Positions 45,999-55,312 are shown, numbered from the stretch's first letter. The stretch is DNA of 64,000 nt from Leptolyngbya sp. NIES-3755 (GCA_001548435.1 AP017308.1:629030-693029); one strand, 5' to 3'. Made by a program: numbers and translations. The notes: generated by a model not told the origin, from the letters alone.

Positions 45999-46346
45999 TT
46001 ATTTCAGGACTTGCTCTAGCGTATCTGCTTTGAATCCAACAGACACCGCTGTTCCAGCTTTAACAAATAAGGGACGTTTGATCAGCATTGCGTCTTTCGA
46101 GAATGCCTCGATCCATTGTGTGTCTGTCCAAGTCTGTTTTTCCTCCCCCAACGCACGATAAGATAGCCCCGACGTATTTCGCATCGATTTTGCTCCTAAA
46201 GTGGAAACCCAATCTTTGATCTCAGTCGGGGAGGGTGGGTGATCTTTTGTATTGATAAACGTGTAATTGATCGCTCGATCGTCTAACCAGTTGAGCGCTT
46301 TTTTGCAGGTTCCACAGGTGGGAATCCCATAGACTTGAAGAGACAT
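45999..46346 (-). CDS. ArsC/Spx-family thioredoxin-fold protein
   Basis: A 115-residue protein with the ArsC-family N-terminal motif 'VYGIPTCGTCKKALNWLDD' (Cys11 and Cys14, a CXXC as in Spx and YffB) and the 'KRPLFVKAG' segment that follows cis-Pro. YffB-type members are thought to be glutathione-dependent thiol reductases rather than arsenate reductases. No arsenic gene is near. Operon with the DUF2237 gene 14 bp downstream. Confidence 0.82.
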   Translation of the reverse strand: MSLQVYGIPTCGTCKKALNWLDDRAINYTFINTKDHPPSPTEIKDWVSTLGAKSMRNTSGLSYRALGEEKQTWTDTQWIEAFSKDAMLIKRPLFVKAGTAVSVGFKADTLEQVLK

Positions 46347-46379
46347 GTGTACTGACTTTAGAATGCAGCGCTTCTTATC

Positions 46380-46457
46380 CTAAAGCAGAGTGTTGACTAA
46401 TACCCAATACAGAACAAGTGTTCCAACTAGACCGATCCAGAGTTTTGCTTGATTCAT
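46380..46457 (-). CDS. Possible 25-residue membrane microprotein
   Basis: A 25-codon frame from ATG 46457 to TAG 46380 encodes MNQAKLWIGL plus a single hydrophobic helix ending VNTLL. It lies upstream of and in the same direction as the ArsC-like gene. The single-helix composition is like that of small thylakoid subunits, but it matches none I know. It could be chance. Confidence 0.3.
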   Translation of the reverse strand: MNQAKLWIGLVGTLVLYWVLVNTLL

Positions 46458-46630
46458 AGGTTTGTTTTAATCGTCGAGGTAGTACATTCCATCCTAGATC
46501 ACTCTGCGATCGACATCATTTTGTGAAATCTTCTGTCAACCGATTGCGAAATGTCTGCTTTTTATCTGGTATGTTCATCAGACTCAGGCTAAATTAGCAG
46601 GGTAAAATCCTTCAGTCTAAGGAGTGAGCT

Positions 46631-48517
46631 ATGTGCGGAATTGTCGGCTACATCGGAACCCAAGAAGCCAGCGGAATTCTGCTCGAAGGGTTGCGGAAAT
46701 TGGAATATCGGGGCTACGATTCTGCCGGAATTGCCACGATTCTCGATGGCGAAATTCACTGTGTCCGCGCTAAAGGCAAACTCCATAATCTAGAAGAAAA
46801 ACTCGCAGGCGAACCGAATCGGGCTCGAACTGGAATCGCACATACTCGCTGGGCAACACACGGGAAACCTGAAGAGTACAATGCCCATCCGCACATGGAT
46901 ATGAAGATGCGGATCGCAGTGATTCAAAATGGCATTATCGAGAACTATCGTGAACTGCGCGAGGAACTAAAAAGTCGCGGCTGTGAGTTTCGATCGGATA
47001 CAGATACCGAAGTGATTCCTCATTTGATTGCAGAAGAATTGAGCAAGGCGGAACTTTTGGCTGAATTCCCGTTACTCGAAGCCGTGCGATCGGTGGTGAA
47101 ACGATTGAATGGTGCATTTGCGATCGCGGTGATTTGCGCGGATTACCCTGACGAATTAATCGTTGCCCGTCAGCAAGCCCCAGTCGTTCTTGGTTTCGGA
47201 CAAGGCGAATTTTACTGTGCATCTGATACGCCTGCATTGATTCCTTACACTCGTGCAGTGTTGAATTTGGAGAATGGCGAACTTGCAAGAATGACTCCGA
47301 TCGGCGTTGAAATTTATAGTTTCGAGGGTCAGCGCTTAAAGAAAAAGCCTCGTACCTTGGATGTAAACCCAGTGATGGTGGAAAAACAAGGCTTCAAACA
47401 CTACATGCTGAAGGAGATTTACGAACAGCCTGGAGTGGTTCGAGCCTGTTTGGAAGCCTATTTCGATACCGAATGGGATGCTTCAAACAGTCGCTCTCCG
47501 GTGAAATTAGGACTATCAGACAGCATTTTGAACCATCTCCAACAAGTTCAAATTATTGCTTGCGGCACGAGTTGGCACGCGGGTCTAGTCGGTAAATATT
47601 TGCTTGAACAATTAGCAGGTGTTCCCACTTCAGTTCATTATGCGTCTGAGTATCGCTATTCTGCATCGCCACTGACTCCGAATACTTTAACGATCGGGGT
47701 GACTCAATCCGGTGAAACGGCGGATACTTTAGCGGCTTTAGCAATGGAACAAGACCGTCGATCGACGCTTAGCACAGGTTTAGAAGCTCGAATGCTCGGC
47801 ATTACCAATCGCGCTGAAAGTTCTCTGGGTCATCTGGTTCCCAACCTCATTGAAACTCATGCAGGAATTGAAATCGGTGTTGCTGCAACGAAAACCTTTG
47901 TCGCTCAAGTCATGGCGTTTTATGCGTTAGCGATCGATCTCACGTTCCGCCGTCAATCGAAAGATCCAACTGCGATCGAACAATTGCTCGACGGATTGCG
48001 TCAGCTTCCTGCCCAGATCGAATTAATTCTCGAAAGCCAAGAGCGCTACATCGAAGAACTCGCTCATGATTTTGCAGAAACACAGGATTTTATCTTCTTG
48101 GGACGCGGCATTAATTTCCCGATCGCGCTTGAAGGGGCATTGAAACTGAAGGAAATCAGCTACATTCATGCAGAGGGCTATCCCGCAGGCGAAATGAAAC
48201 ATGGACCGATCGCGCTACTCGATGCGAAAGTTCCGGTTGTGACGATCGCGATGCCTGGATTAGTGTTCGAGAAAGTTCTCTCAAATGCTCAAGAAGCACG
48301 AGCGCGAGATGCCAAACTGATCGGGGTCACGCCCATGGATGAACAGGAAGCAGCGGATACGTTTGACACCTTGATTCCTGTGCCTCACGTGGACGAAATT
48401 CTGTCGCCAATCTTGACCGTGATTCCGCTGCAATTGTTGGCATATCATATCGCGGCTCGACGTGGATTAGATGTAGATCAGCCGCGTAATTTGGCGAAGA
48501 GTGTCACTGTGGAATAG
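46631..48517 (+). CDS. glmS: Glutamine-fructose-6-phosphate aminotransferase
   Basis: A 628-residue enzyme making glucosamine-6-phosphate for peptidoglycan and other hexosamines. The N-terminal glutaminase domain uses Cys2 as nucleophile ('MCGIVGYIG'), with 'RYRGYDSAGIA'-type loop and 'IAHTRWATHGKP'. Two SIS domains follow ('ACGTSWHAGL', 'GVTQSGETADTLAAL', 'LKEISYIHAEGYPAGEMKHGPIAL'). It ends in the canonical 'NLAKSVTVE'. AAGGAG lies 7 nt upstream of the ATG. No glmS ribozyme is present upstream. Confidence 0.97.
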   Translation: MCGIVGYIGTQEASGILLEGLRKLEYRGYDSAGIATILDGEIHCVRAKGKLHNLEEKLAGEPNRARTGIAHTRWATHGKPEEYNAHPHMDMKMRIAVIQNGIIENYRELREELKSRGCEFRSDTDTEVIPHLIAEELSKAELLAEFPLLEAVRSVVKRLNGAFAIAVICADYPDELIVARQQAPVVLGFGQGEFYCASDTPALIPYTRAVLNLENGELARMTPIGVEIYSFEGQRLKKKPRTLDVNPVMVEKQGFKHYMLKEIYEQPGVVRACLEAYFDTEWDASNSRSPVKLGLSDSILNHLQQVQIIACGTSWHAGLVGKYLLEQLAGVPTSVHYASEYRYSASPLTPNTLTIGVTQSGETADTLAALAMEQDRRSTLSTGLEARMLGITNRAESSLGHLVPNLIETHAGIEIGVAATKTFVAQVMAFYALAIDLTFRRQSKDPTAIEQLLDGLRQLPAQIELILESQERYIEELAHDFAETQDFIFLGRGINFPIALEGALKLKEISYIHAEGYPAGEMKHGPIALLDAKVPVVTIAMPGLVFEKVLSNAQEARARDAKLIGVTPMDEQEAADTFDTLIPVPHVDEILSPILTVIPLQLLAYHIAARRGLDVDQPRNLAKSVTVE

Positions 48518-48731
48518 TGGAACCAGGATGATTGACAATGGAACACAGCATCAATACTCATGCTAATTAAAAGCGAGTGACGGTTGAGCAGGAGAAGTGT
48601 TCTTTCCTCCGCTGTGTTCCTCATTCTTTCAAATCTGCGTTGTTCTGCGCTTCAAATTCAATCTTGCGATCGATTCTTTCCTTCCGCTGCTCTGACAGAA
48701 TACAAATCAGATCGTTTGGAGCGCTCTGCGT

Positions 48732-49193
48732 ATGCTTCCCTCATGGCTTGTGATTGGTATTGTGACTTTCGTAATTGCCCTTGGAAGCAGCTTTCTTCGC
48801 CCCAAAGATGTCAAATGGTTTAATCGATTGCAGCGTCCTAGATGGCTCACGTTTGAGAAGGCGATTCCGTTGATTTGGACCGTAGTATTCATCTGTGGCG
48901 CATGGTCAGCTTATATCGTTTGGGAACGCACTCAAAACTGGGGGTTGATGGCACTCTACGCACTGGTTGAAGCGCTGATTGTTGCTTACTCTCCGGTATT
49001 GCTTTGGACGAGAAGTTTACGAAACGGCACGATCGTGGGCGGACTTGGATTTATTTTGGGGTTAGTTCTGACATTCTTAGTGCTTCCAATCTCAGGAATT
49101 GCAGCGCTCTTACTGCTCCCATATTTGATTTGGAGTCCGATCGGAACGTACACGACTTGGGAAATGGGGCGACTCAATCCAGAATCGCTTTAA
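48732..49193 (+). CDS. TspO/MBR family protein
   Basis: A 153-residue protein with five membrane helices in the TspO arrangement. Visible are 'RPRWLTFEKAIPLIWTVVF' (the P-x-W-x-P-like loop and first Trp-rich helix), 'NWGLMALYALVEALIVAYSP' and the closing 'LLPYLIWSPIGTYTTWEMGRLN'. TspO proteins bind tetrapyrroles and are linked to porphyrin handling and stress. In Nostoc-type cyanobacteria several divergent copies occur. Confidence 0.75.
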   Translation: MLPSWLVIGIVTFVIALGSSFLRPKDVKWFNRLQRPRWLTFEKAIPLIWTVVFICGAWSAYIVWERTQNWGLMALYALVEALIVAYSPVLLWTRSLRNGTIVGGLGFILGLVLTFLVLPISGIAALLLLPYLIWSPIGTYTTWEMGRLNPESL

Positions 49194-49223
49194 GATGAGA
49201 GTAATATTGTTGCCCCTGTGCCC

Positions 49224-50096
49224 ATGAATTCTCAAGATCGTTACACTGATACCGCTCTCGGTCTAGTTTCGACCCAAAGTTTTCCCGCGATCGTGGGCAC
49301 TGCCGATATGATGCTGAAGTCCTCTGGGGTGACGCTGGTGGGCTATGAAATGATCGGCGGTGGGTATTGTACTGCGGTGGTGCGGGGTGGAATTTCTGAT
49401 GTCCGATTGGCAGTGGAAGTTGGAGCCGAAACGGTTGAGCAATTTGGCATGAAGGTTTCGACCGTGATCATTCCACGACCGATGCCCAATTTAGATGAAG
49501 TGTTGCCGATCGGGAGTAAACTCGCCGCAATGGTCGGGAAACACACGACGAATCAGTTTAGTAATTTAGCAGTGGGATTGCTCGAAACTCGTGGCTTTCC
49601 GGCAATGGTGGCGGCGGCGGATGCGATGTTGAAGTCTTCAGATGTGACGTTGACGGCTTATCATACGATCGGGGATGGACTGTGTACGGCGATCGTCCGT
49701 GGAACGGTTGCAAATGTGGCGATGGCAGTCGAAGTGGGAATGCAGGAAGCCGAACGAGTTGGGGAATTACACTCGGTGATGGTGATTCCGAGAGCATTGG
49801 ATGATTTGGATCAGACTTTACCGATCGCGTCTTGTTGGATCGAGGAACTTCAGCCGCTACAGATTCCGATTACAGTCAAAGAAATCGAAAAACCGCGTGT
49901 GGCATTACCAGAATTAGTGGAGTTACAGCCGTTAGAATTGCCTGCACAGGTGGAAAAAGCTTTGCCCCAAGCACAGGAAGCCGAGTTTGAACCTGAGATC
50001 GAGGAAAAGCAAGCGATCGAGCTTGAGATTGAATCGGAACAGAGACAACCTCTTGAGCTAGAGGCTGAGAAGCCTAAAGAAGAAACTGAAGAATAA
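49224..50096 (+). CDS. ccmO: Carboxysome shell protein CcmO (tandem BMC domains)
   Basis: 290 residues from ATG 49224 (MNSQDRYTD). Two bacterial-microcompartment (BMC) domains, about 12-95 ('ALGLVSTQSFPAIVGTADMM') and about 113-198 ('AVGLLETRGFPAMVAAADAM'), share the same pattern and form a pseudohexameric trimer that covers carboxysome facets. The C-terminal tail (about 205-290) is long, acidic and Pro/Gln/Glu/Leu-rich. No ccmKLMN genes are near, so this is a satellite locus, as in several cyanobacteria. Confidence 0.93.
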   Translation: MNSQDRYTDTALGLVSTQSFPAIVGTADMMLKSSGVTLVGYEMIGGGYCTAVVRGGISDVRLAVEVGAETVEQFGMKVSTVIIPRPMPNLDEVLPIGSKLAAMVGKHTTNQFSNLAVGLLETRGFPAMVAAADAMLKSSDVTLTAYHTIGDGLCTAIVRGTVANVAMAVEVGMQEAERVGELHSVMVIPRALDDLDQTLPIASCWIEELQPLQIPITVKEIEKPRVALPELVELQPLELPAQVEKALPQAQEAEFEPEIEEKQAIELEIESEQRQPLELEAEKPKEETEE

Positions 50097-50098
50097 AA

Positions 50099-50127
50099 AA
50101 ATCAGGGACGGTTTTTATCCCTGATTT
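50099..50127. terminator. Bidirectional terminator between ccmO and thrS
   Basis: Perfect 10-bp stem AAATCAGGGA/TCCCTGATTT with a 9-nt loop. A T run of seven follows on the minus strand, and the plus side ends TTT. It serves both convergent genes. Confidence 0.85.
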
Positions 50128-50140
50128 CCACAAATCGTAA

Positions 50141-51955
50141 TTAGAAGTTGCCGTGTTCAGTATTGGCGAGTTTAAGCCGATCGAGCACTTCCGAAACAGG
50201 CAACGCGCCCAATTCTCCAGAAGCACGAGTCCGAATATTCAACGCATTCGCTTCAACCTCTTTGGCTCCAACAACTGCCATCACTGGGATTTTTTCCTTT
50301 TCAGCATTGCGAATGAGTTTACCGAGTCGATCGCCATCGGGTGCGACTTCTGCCCGAATTCCAGCCTGCTTCATTTGTTCCGCAACTTGAACGGCAAACG
50401 GTCGAAACTCATCACTGACAGGTAACAATCGAATCTGCTCCGGAGCTAACCAGACTGGGAAATCTCCCTTGTATTCTTCGATCAGGATTCCGATCAATCG
50501 TTCCAATGATCCAAACGGTGCGCGGTGAATCATTACCGGACGTTGGCGGCTTCCGTCTTCTGCAACGTATTCGAGATCAAACCGTTCCGGTAAGTTGTAA
50601 TCGACTTGAACGGTTCCGAGTTGCCATTCTCGATCGAGCGCATCTTGCACCATAAAGTCTAATTTAGGACCATAGAACGCAGCTTCTCCAATGCCTTCAA
50701 AGTGATCCATTCCCAAGGTCTCAACGGCTCGACGAATCGCGCTTTCTGCCTGGTTCCAAGCTTCATCCGACCCGATGTATTTATCAGAATTCGGATCGCG
50801 GAAGCTGAGACGCGCTTTGAAGCTCTTGAGTTGTAAAGCCTGAAACACACTTTGAATCAGATCAACGACTTTGAGAAATTCGTCATCTAATTGCTCCGGA
50901 GTCACAAATAAGTGAGCATCATCCTGAGTAAAGCCTCGCACTCTGGTTAATCCACCAAGTTCACCGGATTGCTCATAGCGGTAGACGGTTCCAAATTCTG
51001 CAAGTCGCATCGGCAGTTCTCGATACGATCGCAGTTCACTCTTATAAATCTGAACGTGAAATGGACAGTTCATCGCTTTGAGGACGAAACCCTGTTCGTG
51101 TTCTCTGGCAGCATCATCTTCCGCCATCATCGGGAACAAGTCCTCTTTGTATTTCTGCCAGTGACCAGAGACTTTGAACAAATCAACCCGTCCAATGTGA
51201 GGAGTTACAACAGGTAGATAGCTACGTTTGAGTTGCTGTTGTTGCAGAAAAGTTTCGAGGGTCGATCGTAGAACGGTTCCTTTCGGTGTCCACATCGGCA
51301 AACCAGGACCCACCAAATCCGAAAAGATGAACAATCCAAGTTCTTTTCCTAGCTTGCGGTGGTCGCGCTTCTGAGCTTCTTCTTTACGGCGTTTGTATTC
51401 GGCTAACTGTTCGGGATTTTCCCAAGCGGTTCCATAAATTCGCTGCAATTGCGCTTTGGTTTCATCGCCGCGCCAGTATGCACCCGCCACGGATTCAAGC
51501 TCGATCGCATCGGGGTTCAGTTCCGCAGTACTGTCCACGTGAGGACCTGCACACAAATCCCACCACTGATCGCCCAAGTGGTAAATCGTGATCGGTTCTT
51601 CTTTGATGTCTTCTAGAATTTCGAGCTTGTACGGCTCATTGATCGATTGAATTCGAGATTTCGCCTCATCGCGGCTGACTTCTTCACGACTCACAGGCAG
51701 ATTTCGACGAATAATTTTCGCCATCTCTTTCTTGATCGCCTTGAGATCCTTTTCGGTGAACGGTTCTGGGCTATCAAAATCGTAGTAGAACCCATTTTCG
51801 ATCCAAGGTCCGATCGTCACTTGCGCTTTGGGAAAGAGTTTCTGAACCGCCATTGCCATCACGTGCGAAGTCGTATGACGAATCTTTTGCAAAGGAATGG
51901 ATTCGCTGGTCTTAGGGAGATGGATTTTTTCCGGTTGCAAAGAATCGTCTGACAT
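50141..51955 (-). CDS. thrS: Threonyl-tRNA synthetase without TGS domain
   Basis: A 604-residue class II synthetase. The N-terminal TGS domain of the E. coli type is missing; the protein starts directly at the N2 editing domain ('IRHTTSHVMAMAVQKLFP', 'CAGPHV'). The catalytic core has motif 2 around 'GTVYRYEQSGELGGLTRVRGF', zinc-ligand Cys in 'KAMNCPFHVQIY' and motif 3 'MIHRAPFGSLERLIGILIE'. An anticodon-binding domain follows. A length near 605 without TGS is usual in cyanobacteria. Confidence 0.96.
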   Translation of the reverse strand: MSDDSLQPEKIHLPKTSESIPLQKIRHTTSHVMAMAVQKLFPKAQVTIGPWIENGFYYDFDSPEPFTEKDLKAIKKEMAKIIRRNLPVSREEVSRDEAKSRIQSINEPYKLEILEDIKEEPITIYHLGDQWWDLCAGPHVDSTAELNPDAIELESVAGAYWRGDETKAQLQRIYGTAWENPEQLAEYKRRKEEAQKRDHRKLGKELGLFIFSDLVGPGLPMWTPKGTVLRSTLETFLQQQQLKRSYLPVVTPHIGRVDLFKVSGHWQKYKEDLFPMMAEDDAAREHEQGFVLKAMNCPFHVQIYKSELRSYRELPMRLAEFGTVYRYEQSGELGGLTRVRGFTQDDAHLFVTPEQLDDEFLKVVDLIQSVFQALQLKSFKARLSFRDPNSDKYIGSDEAWNQAESAIRRAVETLGMDHFEGIGEAAFYGPKLDFMVQDALDREWQLGTVQVDYNLPERFDLEYVAEDGSRQRPVMIHRAPFGSLERLIGILIEEYKGDFPVWLAPEQIRLLPVSDEFRPFAVQVAEQMKQAGIRAEVAPDGDRLGKLIRNAEKEKIPVMAVVGAKEVEANALNIRTRASGELGALPVSEVLDRLKLANTEHGNF

Positions 51956-52108
51956 AGAAAGCGTTTAATGGATGAAGACCTCATCTATCTTACCGATCCC
52001 CCGTCAAACTGTGTTCATTCTCCTCAGTTTCGAGGTAAGATGAAAAAAGATTACGAAATGTAAAGAATATTAGGATTCGTTGACGCAACTAGCCTTTTGT
52101 TTCCACCG

Positions 52109-52423
52109 ATGTTTAACTCCAATCTTCCTGAACCCGATTTAATCAAAACCGTCTTAGAACCACTGCTTGACGATTTTCAATACTGGTTTTCGCGATCGCG
52201 CACTCTCCTCGAATCCGAAACCTTTCCATTCATGACTCCCGAAGAACACGTCGATTTACTCGATCGTGTGATTCACACTCAACAAGAAGTCAGCACCGTC
52301 CAATCCTTGCTCAAAATCACAGATGGGCAGGCAGGTGTAGACACTTCCGTTCTCGTGACTTGGCATCATCTAGTCAGCGAATGTTGGCAAGTCAGCATGA
52401 AACTGCGGGCACGCAAAGCGTGA
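52109..52423 (+). CDS. DUF2605 protein
   Basis: 104 residues from ATG 52109; a TTG at 52097 is also in frame but less likely. The pattern is that of DUF2605: 'LPEPDLIKTVLEPLLDDFQYWFSRSRTLL' in outline, then 'VSTVQSLLKITDGQAGVD'. The family is confined to cyanobacteria and uncharacterised. It sits beside a DUF2973 gene, an association I know from other cyanobacterial genomes. Confidence 0.82.
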   Translation: MFNSNLPEPDLIKTVLEPLLDDFQYWFSRSRTLLESETFPFMTPEEHVDLLDRVIHTQQEVSTVQSLLKITDGQAGVDTSVLVTWHHLVSECWQVSMKLRARKA

Positions 52424-52629
52424 GCCGAAGGCAACGTACAAGTCTTCATAAAGGCACAACTGCATCGATTTACAAACTCCCTCTCAAATCCGATGCCGAG
52501 ACTCCACAAAATCTGAGAGACTATTAGATAATTAGAAAACCAATTTTCATAATTCCGGGCAGGAACCGCACAAGTTCCCGTCTGGCAACTTTTTAATTCA
52601 TTCGTCAACTTGGCTTGGAAAAGAGGCTT

Positions 52630-52926
52630 ATGATTCTGCACCTACTTTACATTTTGGCGTTCACGACTTTGGCATTTTTGGCAGTCGGTAATCTGATCCG
52701 GAACTTGATGGCACTGGGCATTGAGTCACAGAGGCAGTATCCGCCCATGGCACGATCGCAGAATCGCCCCGCTCCGCATCCAGAACTGCTTGATGAAAAC
52801 GGTCGGATGATTAATGAACCTTTGTTAGTGATGCGATCGATGAGTGTGGAAGATGCTCGCGAGCAGTTAGATGCAATCTACAAATCTTCGCCAGGTGGGG
52901 AATCCGCACAGTCGAACGACGATTAG
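52630..52926 (+). CDS. DUF2973 membrane protein
   Basis: 98 residues from ATG 52630 (AGAGG upstream). One hydrophobic helix at the N terminus (about 4-25) is followed by a short soluble region with 'HPELLDENGRMINEPLLVMR' and 'SVEDAREQLDAIYKSSP', the DUF2973 hallmark. Cyanobacteria-restricted, function unknown. 206 bp downstream of DUF2605; the gap holds no gene. Confidence 0.82.
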   Translation: MILHLLYILAFTTLAFLAVGNLIRNLMALGIESQRQYPPMARSQNRPAPHPELLDENGRMINEPLLVMRSMSVEDAREQLDAIYKSSPGGESAQSNDD

Positions 52927-53007
52927 CCTCGAACCAACTCGCCATAATTGTGGAGTAAGGCGCATCAATGAACGATCGCGCCTTTTCTATTCGGTGGGGG
53001 TGGCAGG

Positions 53008-54255
53008 ATGAAAGATCAATCTTGGTGGAATCAGGTTCGCGAATCAGTTGGTAACAGTGTTTCAGGAGTAACCCAGCGAGTTTCGATCGACTCGATCGCA
53101 CAATCGCTCACGGGTTGGTTTCGAGTAGACGAAGCGGAAGTTCAAGAAATTTTGCAAAAAGTGCGATCGGAGTTGCCCACAACAGAAGCGCTCTTGGTCG
53201 GAAAACCGCAGTCGGGAAAAAGCTCGATCGTGCGGGGATTAACAGGGGTTTCAGCGGAAATCGTCGGTCAAGGATTTCGCCCACATACCCAATTCACTCA
53301 GCAATACAGTTATCCAACTCCAGACTTACCGCTGCTTGTCTTTACGGATACGGTTGGCTTAGGGGATGGAACTCAAGAAACTTCAGAAGTGATTCGCGAA
53401 TTGATTGGCGAACTACAACCCGATGAAACTCGTGCGAAAGTTCTCATTCTAACGATTCGGATCAATGATTTTGCAACCGACACTCTAAAGCAAATTGCAA
53501 CTCGCATCCGCGCCAAACATCCAGAAGTCCCTTGCCTCTTAGCGGTCACTTGTTTGCACGAACTGTATCCGCCCGATGTGATGGATCATCCTGAGTATCC
53601 ACCGAGTTTTGCAGATCTCGATCGAGCTTTTTCCACAATTCAGCAGAACTTTGCCGGATTGTTCGATCGTGCTGTCTTAATCGATTTCACCCTAGAAGAA
53701 GACGAATTCAATCCGACGTTTTACGGATTAGAAACATTTATTGAGGCGTTGGCAGAATTATTACCCGAAGCGGAAGCAAGAACGATCGCGCAGCTATTAA
53801 ACGATCAAAACGCAGGTAAACAAATTAGTGATCTCTATCACGATGCTGGAAGACGTTATATTCTGCCATTTTCTGTGATGGCGGGTGCTGCCGCAGCAAT
53901 TCCATTACCATTGGCAACAATGCCTGTATTGACTGCCTTACAAGTGTCGATGGTGGGAGCCTTGGGGCAGTTGTATGGGCAAACCTTGTCACCTTCTCAG
54001 GCAGGGGGAGTTGTGAGCGCGATCGCAGGTGGATTTGTCGCACAAGCGATCGGGCGAGAATTGATCAAGTTTGTGCCGGGATTTGGGAGCGTAATTGCAG
54101 CATCTTGGGCGAGTGCGTATACGTGGGCATTGGGAGAAGCGGCTTGTGTGTATTTTGGGGATTTGATGGGCGGGAAAAAGCCTGACCCGAAACGAATTCA
54201 GGCTGCGATGAAAGAATCATTTCAGTTGGCGAAAGAGCGATTTAAGAAACACTAG
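53008..54255 (+). CDS. Era-like GTPase with C-terminal membrane-interacting (DUF697-like) region
   Basis: A 415-residue GTPase. The P-loop is GKPQSGKSS (65-73), G3 is 'FTDTVGLGDG' and a possible G4 is 'LLAVTCLHEL', which lacks the standard NKxD. The C-terminal half (about 285-375) has Ala/Gly-rich amphipathic helices ('AGAAAAIPLPLATMPVLTAL') of the DUF697/YcjF-like type. Relatives in bacteria are envelope or stress-associated. The missing NKxD leaves nucleotide specificity open. GGGGGTGGCAGG upstream serves as SD. Confidence 0.8.
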   Translation: MKDQSWWNQVRESVGNSVSGVTQRVSIDSIAQSLTGWFRVDEAEVQEILQKVRSELPTTEALLVGKPQSGKSSIVRGLTGVSAEIVGQGFRPHTQFTQQYSYPTPDLPLLVFTDTVGLGDGTQETSEVIRELIGELQPDETRAKVLILTIRINDFATDTLKQIATRIRAKHPEVPCLLAVTCLHELYPPDVMDHPEYPPSFADLDRAFSTIQQNFAGLFDRAVLIDFTLEEDEFNPTFYGLETFIEALAELLPEAEARTIAQLLNDQNAGKQISDLYHDAGRRYILPFSVMAGAAAAIPLPLATMPVLTALQVSMVGALGQLYGQTLSPSQAGGVVSAIAGGFVAQAIGRELIKFVPGFGSVIAASWASAYTWALGEAACVYFGDLMGGKKPDPKRIQAAMKESFQLAKERFKKH

Positions 54256-54350
54256 AATGAGGGGAAACTTCTCTCGATCGAGTTGCTAACGACAATTAAA
54301 TCCGAACAATTATCGCTGTCAATCAATCTTCGCTCACTCCACTGTCAAAG

Positions 54351-54887
54351 ATGAACGATCAGCAGTTTTATGAGCTTTGTCGCGCCAACCCCGATCTGCG
54401 GATCGAGCGAAACGCTATTGGAGAAATTATCGTCCTGCCCCCAGCCTTTGCTGATGCTGGAAACCGAAATGGCAGAATTTTGGGGCAGCTTTTTAACTGG
54501 TCTGAAACAGATGGAACTGGAGAAGCCTTCGATCCGAGTTCAGGATTTACACTTCCTAATAATGCAATAAGGTCGCCCGATGCTGCTTGGATTCCGTCTA
54601 GTCGATGGAATGCCTTAACGCCAGAACAACAAGCTTCTTTTGCGCCAATCGTCCCAGATTTTGTTATTGAGTTATGCTCTAGCAGCGATACATTGACCAA
54701 TCTCAAAGAAAAGATGGAAGAATATATTGCGAATGGAGTACGGTTGGGATTGTTAATCGATCGCAAAAATCGGCAAGTTCATGTTTATCGACTCGATCGA
54801 GAGCCAAAAATTCTCGATAATCCTGAATCGGTAAGCTGTGATCCTGAATTGCCAATGTTTGCACTGAAGATGGCGAAAATTTGGTAA
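54351..54887 (+). CDS. Uma2 family PD-(D/E)XK protein
   Basis: 178 residues. The Uma2 fold is shown by 'RSPDAAWIPSSRW' (acidic metal site), 'VPDFVIELCS' and 'LKEKMEEYIANGVRLGLLIDR', the E-x-K-like core of this restriction-endonuclease-like family. Uma2 proteins are very numerous in cyanobacteria and of unknown role. A second, unrelated copy is at 55389-55982. Confidence 0.87.
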   Translation: MNDQQFYELCRANPDLRIERNAIGEIIVLPPAFADAGNRNGRILGQLFNWSETDGTGEAFDPSSGFTLPNNAIRSPDAAWIPSSRWNALTPEQQASFAPIVPDFVIELCSSSDTLTNLKEKMEEYIANGVRLGLLIDRKNRQVHVYRLDREPKILDNPESVSCDPELPMFALKMAKIW

Positions 54888-54897
54888 TCAACAAAAT

Positions 54898-54922
54898 CGC
54901 CCCCAAACGAATTCAGAGGCGA
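54898..54922 (-). terminator. Terminator of the IscA-type gene
   Basis: Minus strand TCGCC(T)C/GGGCGA hairpin (6 of 7 pairs) followed by TTTTG, between convergent genes. Confidence 0.5.
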
Positions 54923-54949
54923 AAGATCATTGAAAACTGCGATCGCGCT

Positions 54950-55312
54950 CTATGCTGAGAACGATTTTCCACAGCCGCAAGTTTGATTCGCATTCGGATT
55001 GGTGAATTGGAATCCGCCACCAATCAATGCAGTACTGTAATCCAACATCAAACCGTAGAGATACAGTAGGCTTTTCGGATCAGATACGACTTTGAAGCCC
55101 TCGTAATCGTAAACATGATCATCAGGACGAATATTCGTCGGGTCTTCAAAATCCATTGTGTAGGACATGCCAGAACAGCCACCACCGCGCACTCCCACCC
55201 GGAGACAGAGATCTTTCCCTTGCTGTTCGCGGAGCATTAGAACGTGCTTCAGGGCTGATTCGCTCATCTGGATACCGCGCTGAGGCTGTGTAGCTTGTGT
55301 AGTTTGAGTCAT
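54950..55312 (-). CDS. A-type iron-sulfur carrier (IscA/SufA/ErpA family)
   Basis: 120 residues from ATG 55312 (MTQTTQ). Three conserved cysteines, one in 'VRGGGCSGMSYTM' and two in 'QTCGCGKSF', bind or transfer an Fe-S cluster. The family pattern 'SALKHVLMLREQQ' and 'DPKSLLYLYGLMLDY' is complete. The SD (AGGAG) is directly followed by a HIP1 octamer before the ATG (AGGA-GCGATCGC-ATG). It acts in Fe-S delivery, for example to photosystem I or respiratory proteins; the exact client is not assignable. Confidence 0.92.
   Translation of the reverse strand: MTQTTQATQPQRGIQMSESALKHVLMLREQQGKDLCLRVGVRGGGCSGMSYTMDFEDPTNIRPDDHVYDYEGFKVVSDPKSLLYLYGLMLDYSTALIGGGFQFTNPNANQTCGCGKSFSA

Noticed and set aside
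46460-46630. A glmS ribozyme upstream of glmS
   Set aside because: The 170-bp leader shows no ribozyme core and the SD is directly at the gene; cyanobacterial glmS genes usually lack it.
52424-52629. A gene between DUF2605 and DUF2973
   Set aside because: No frame with a start signal; the minus-strand frame covering it has no recognisable domain.
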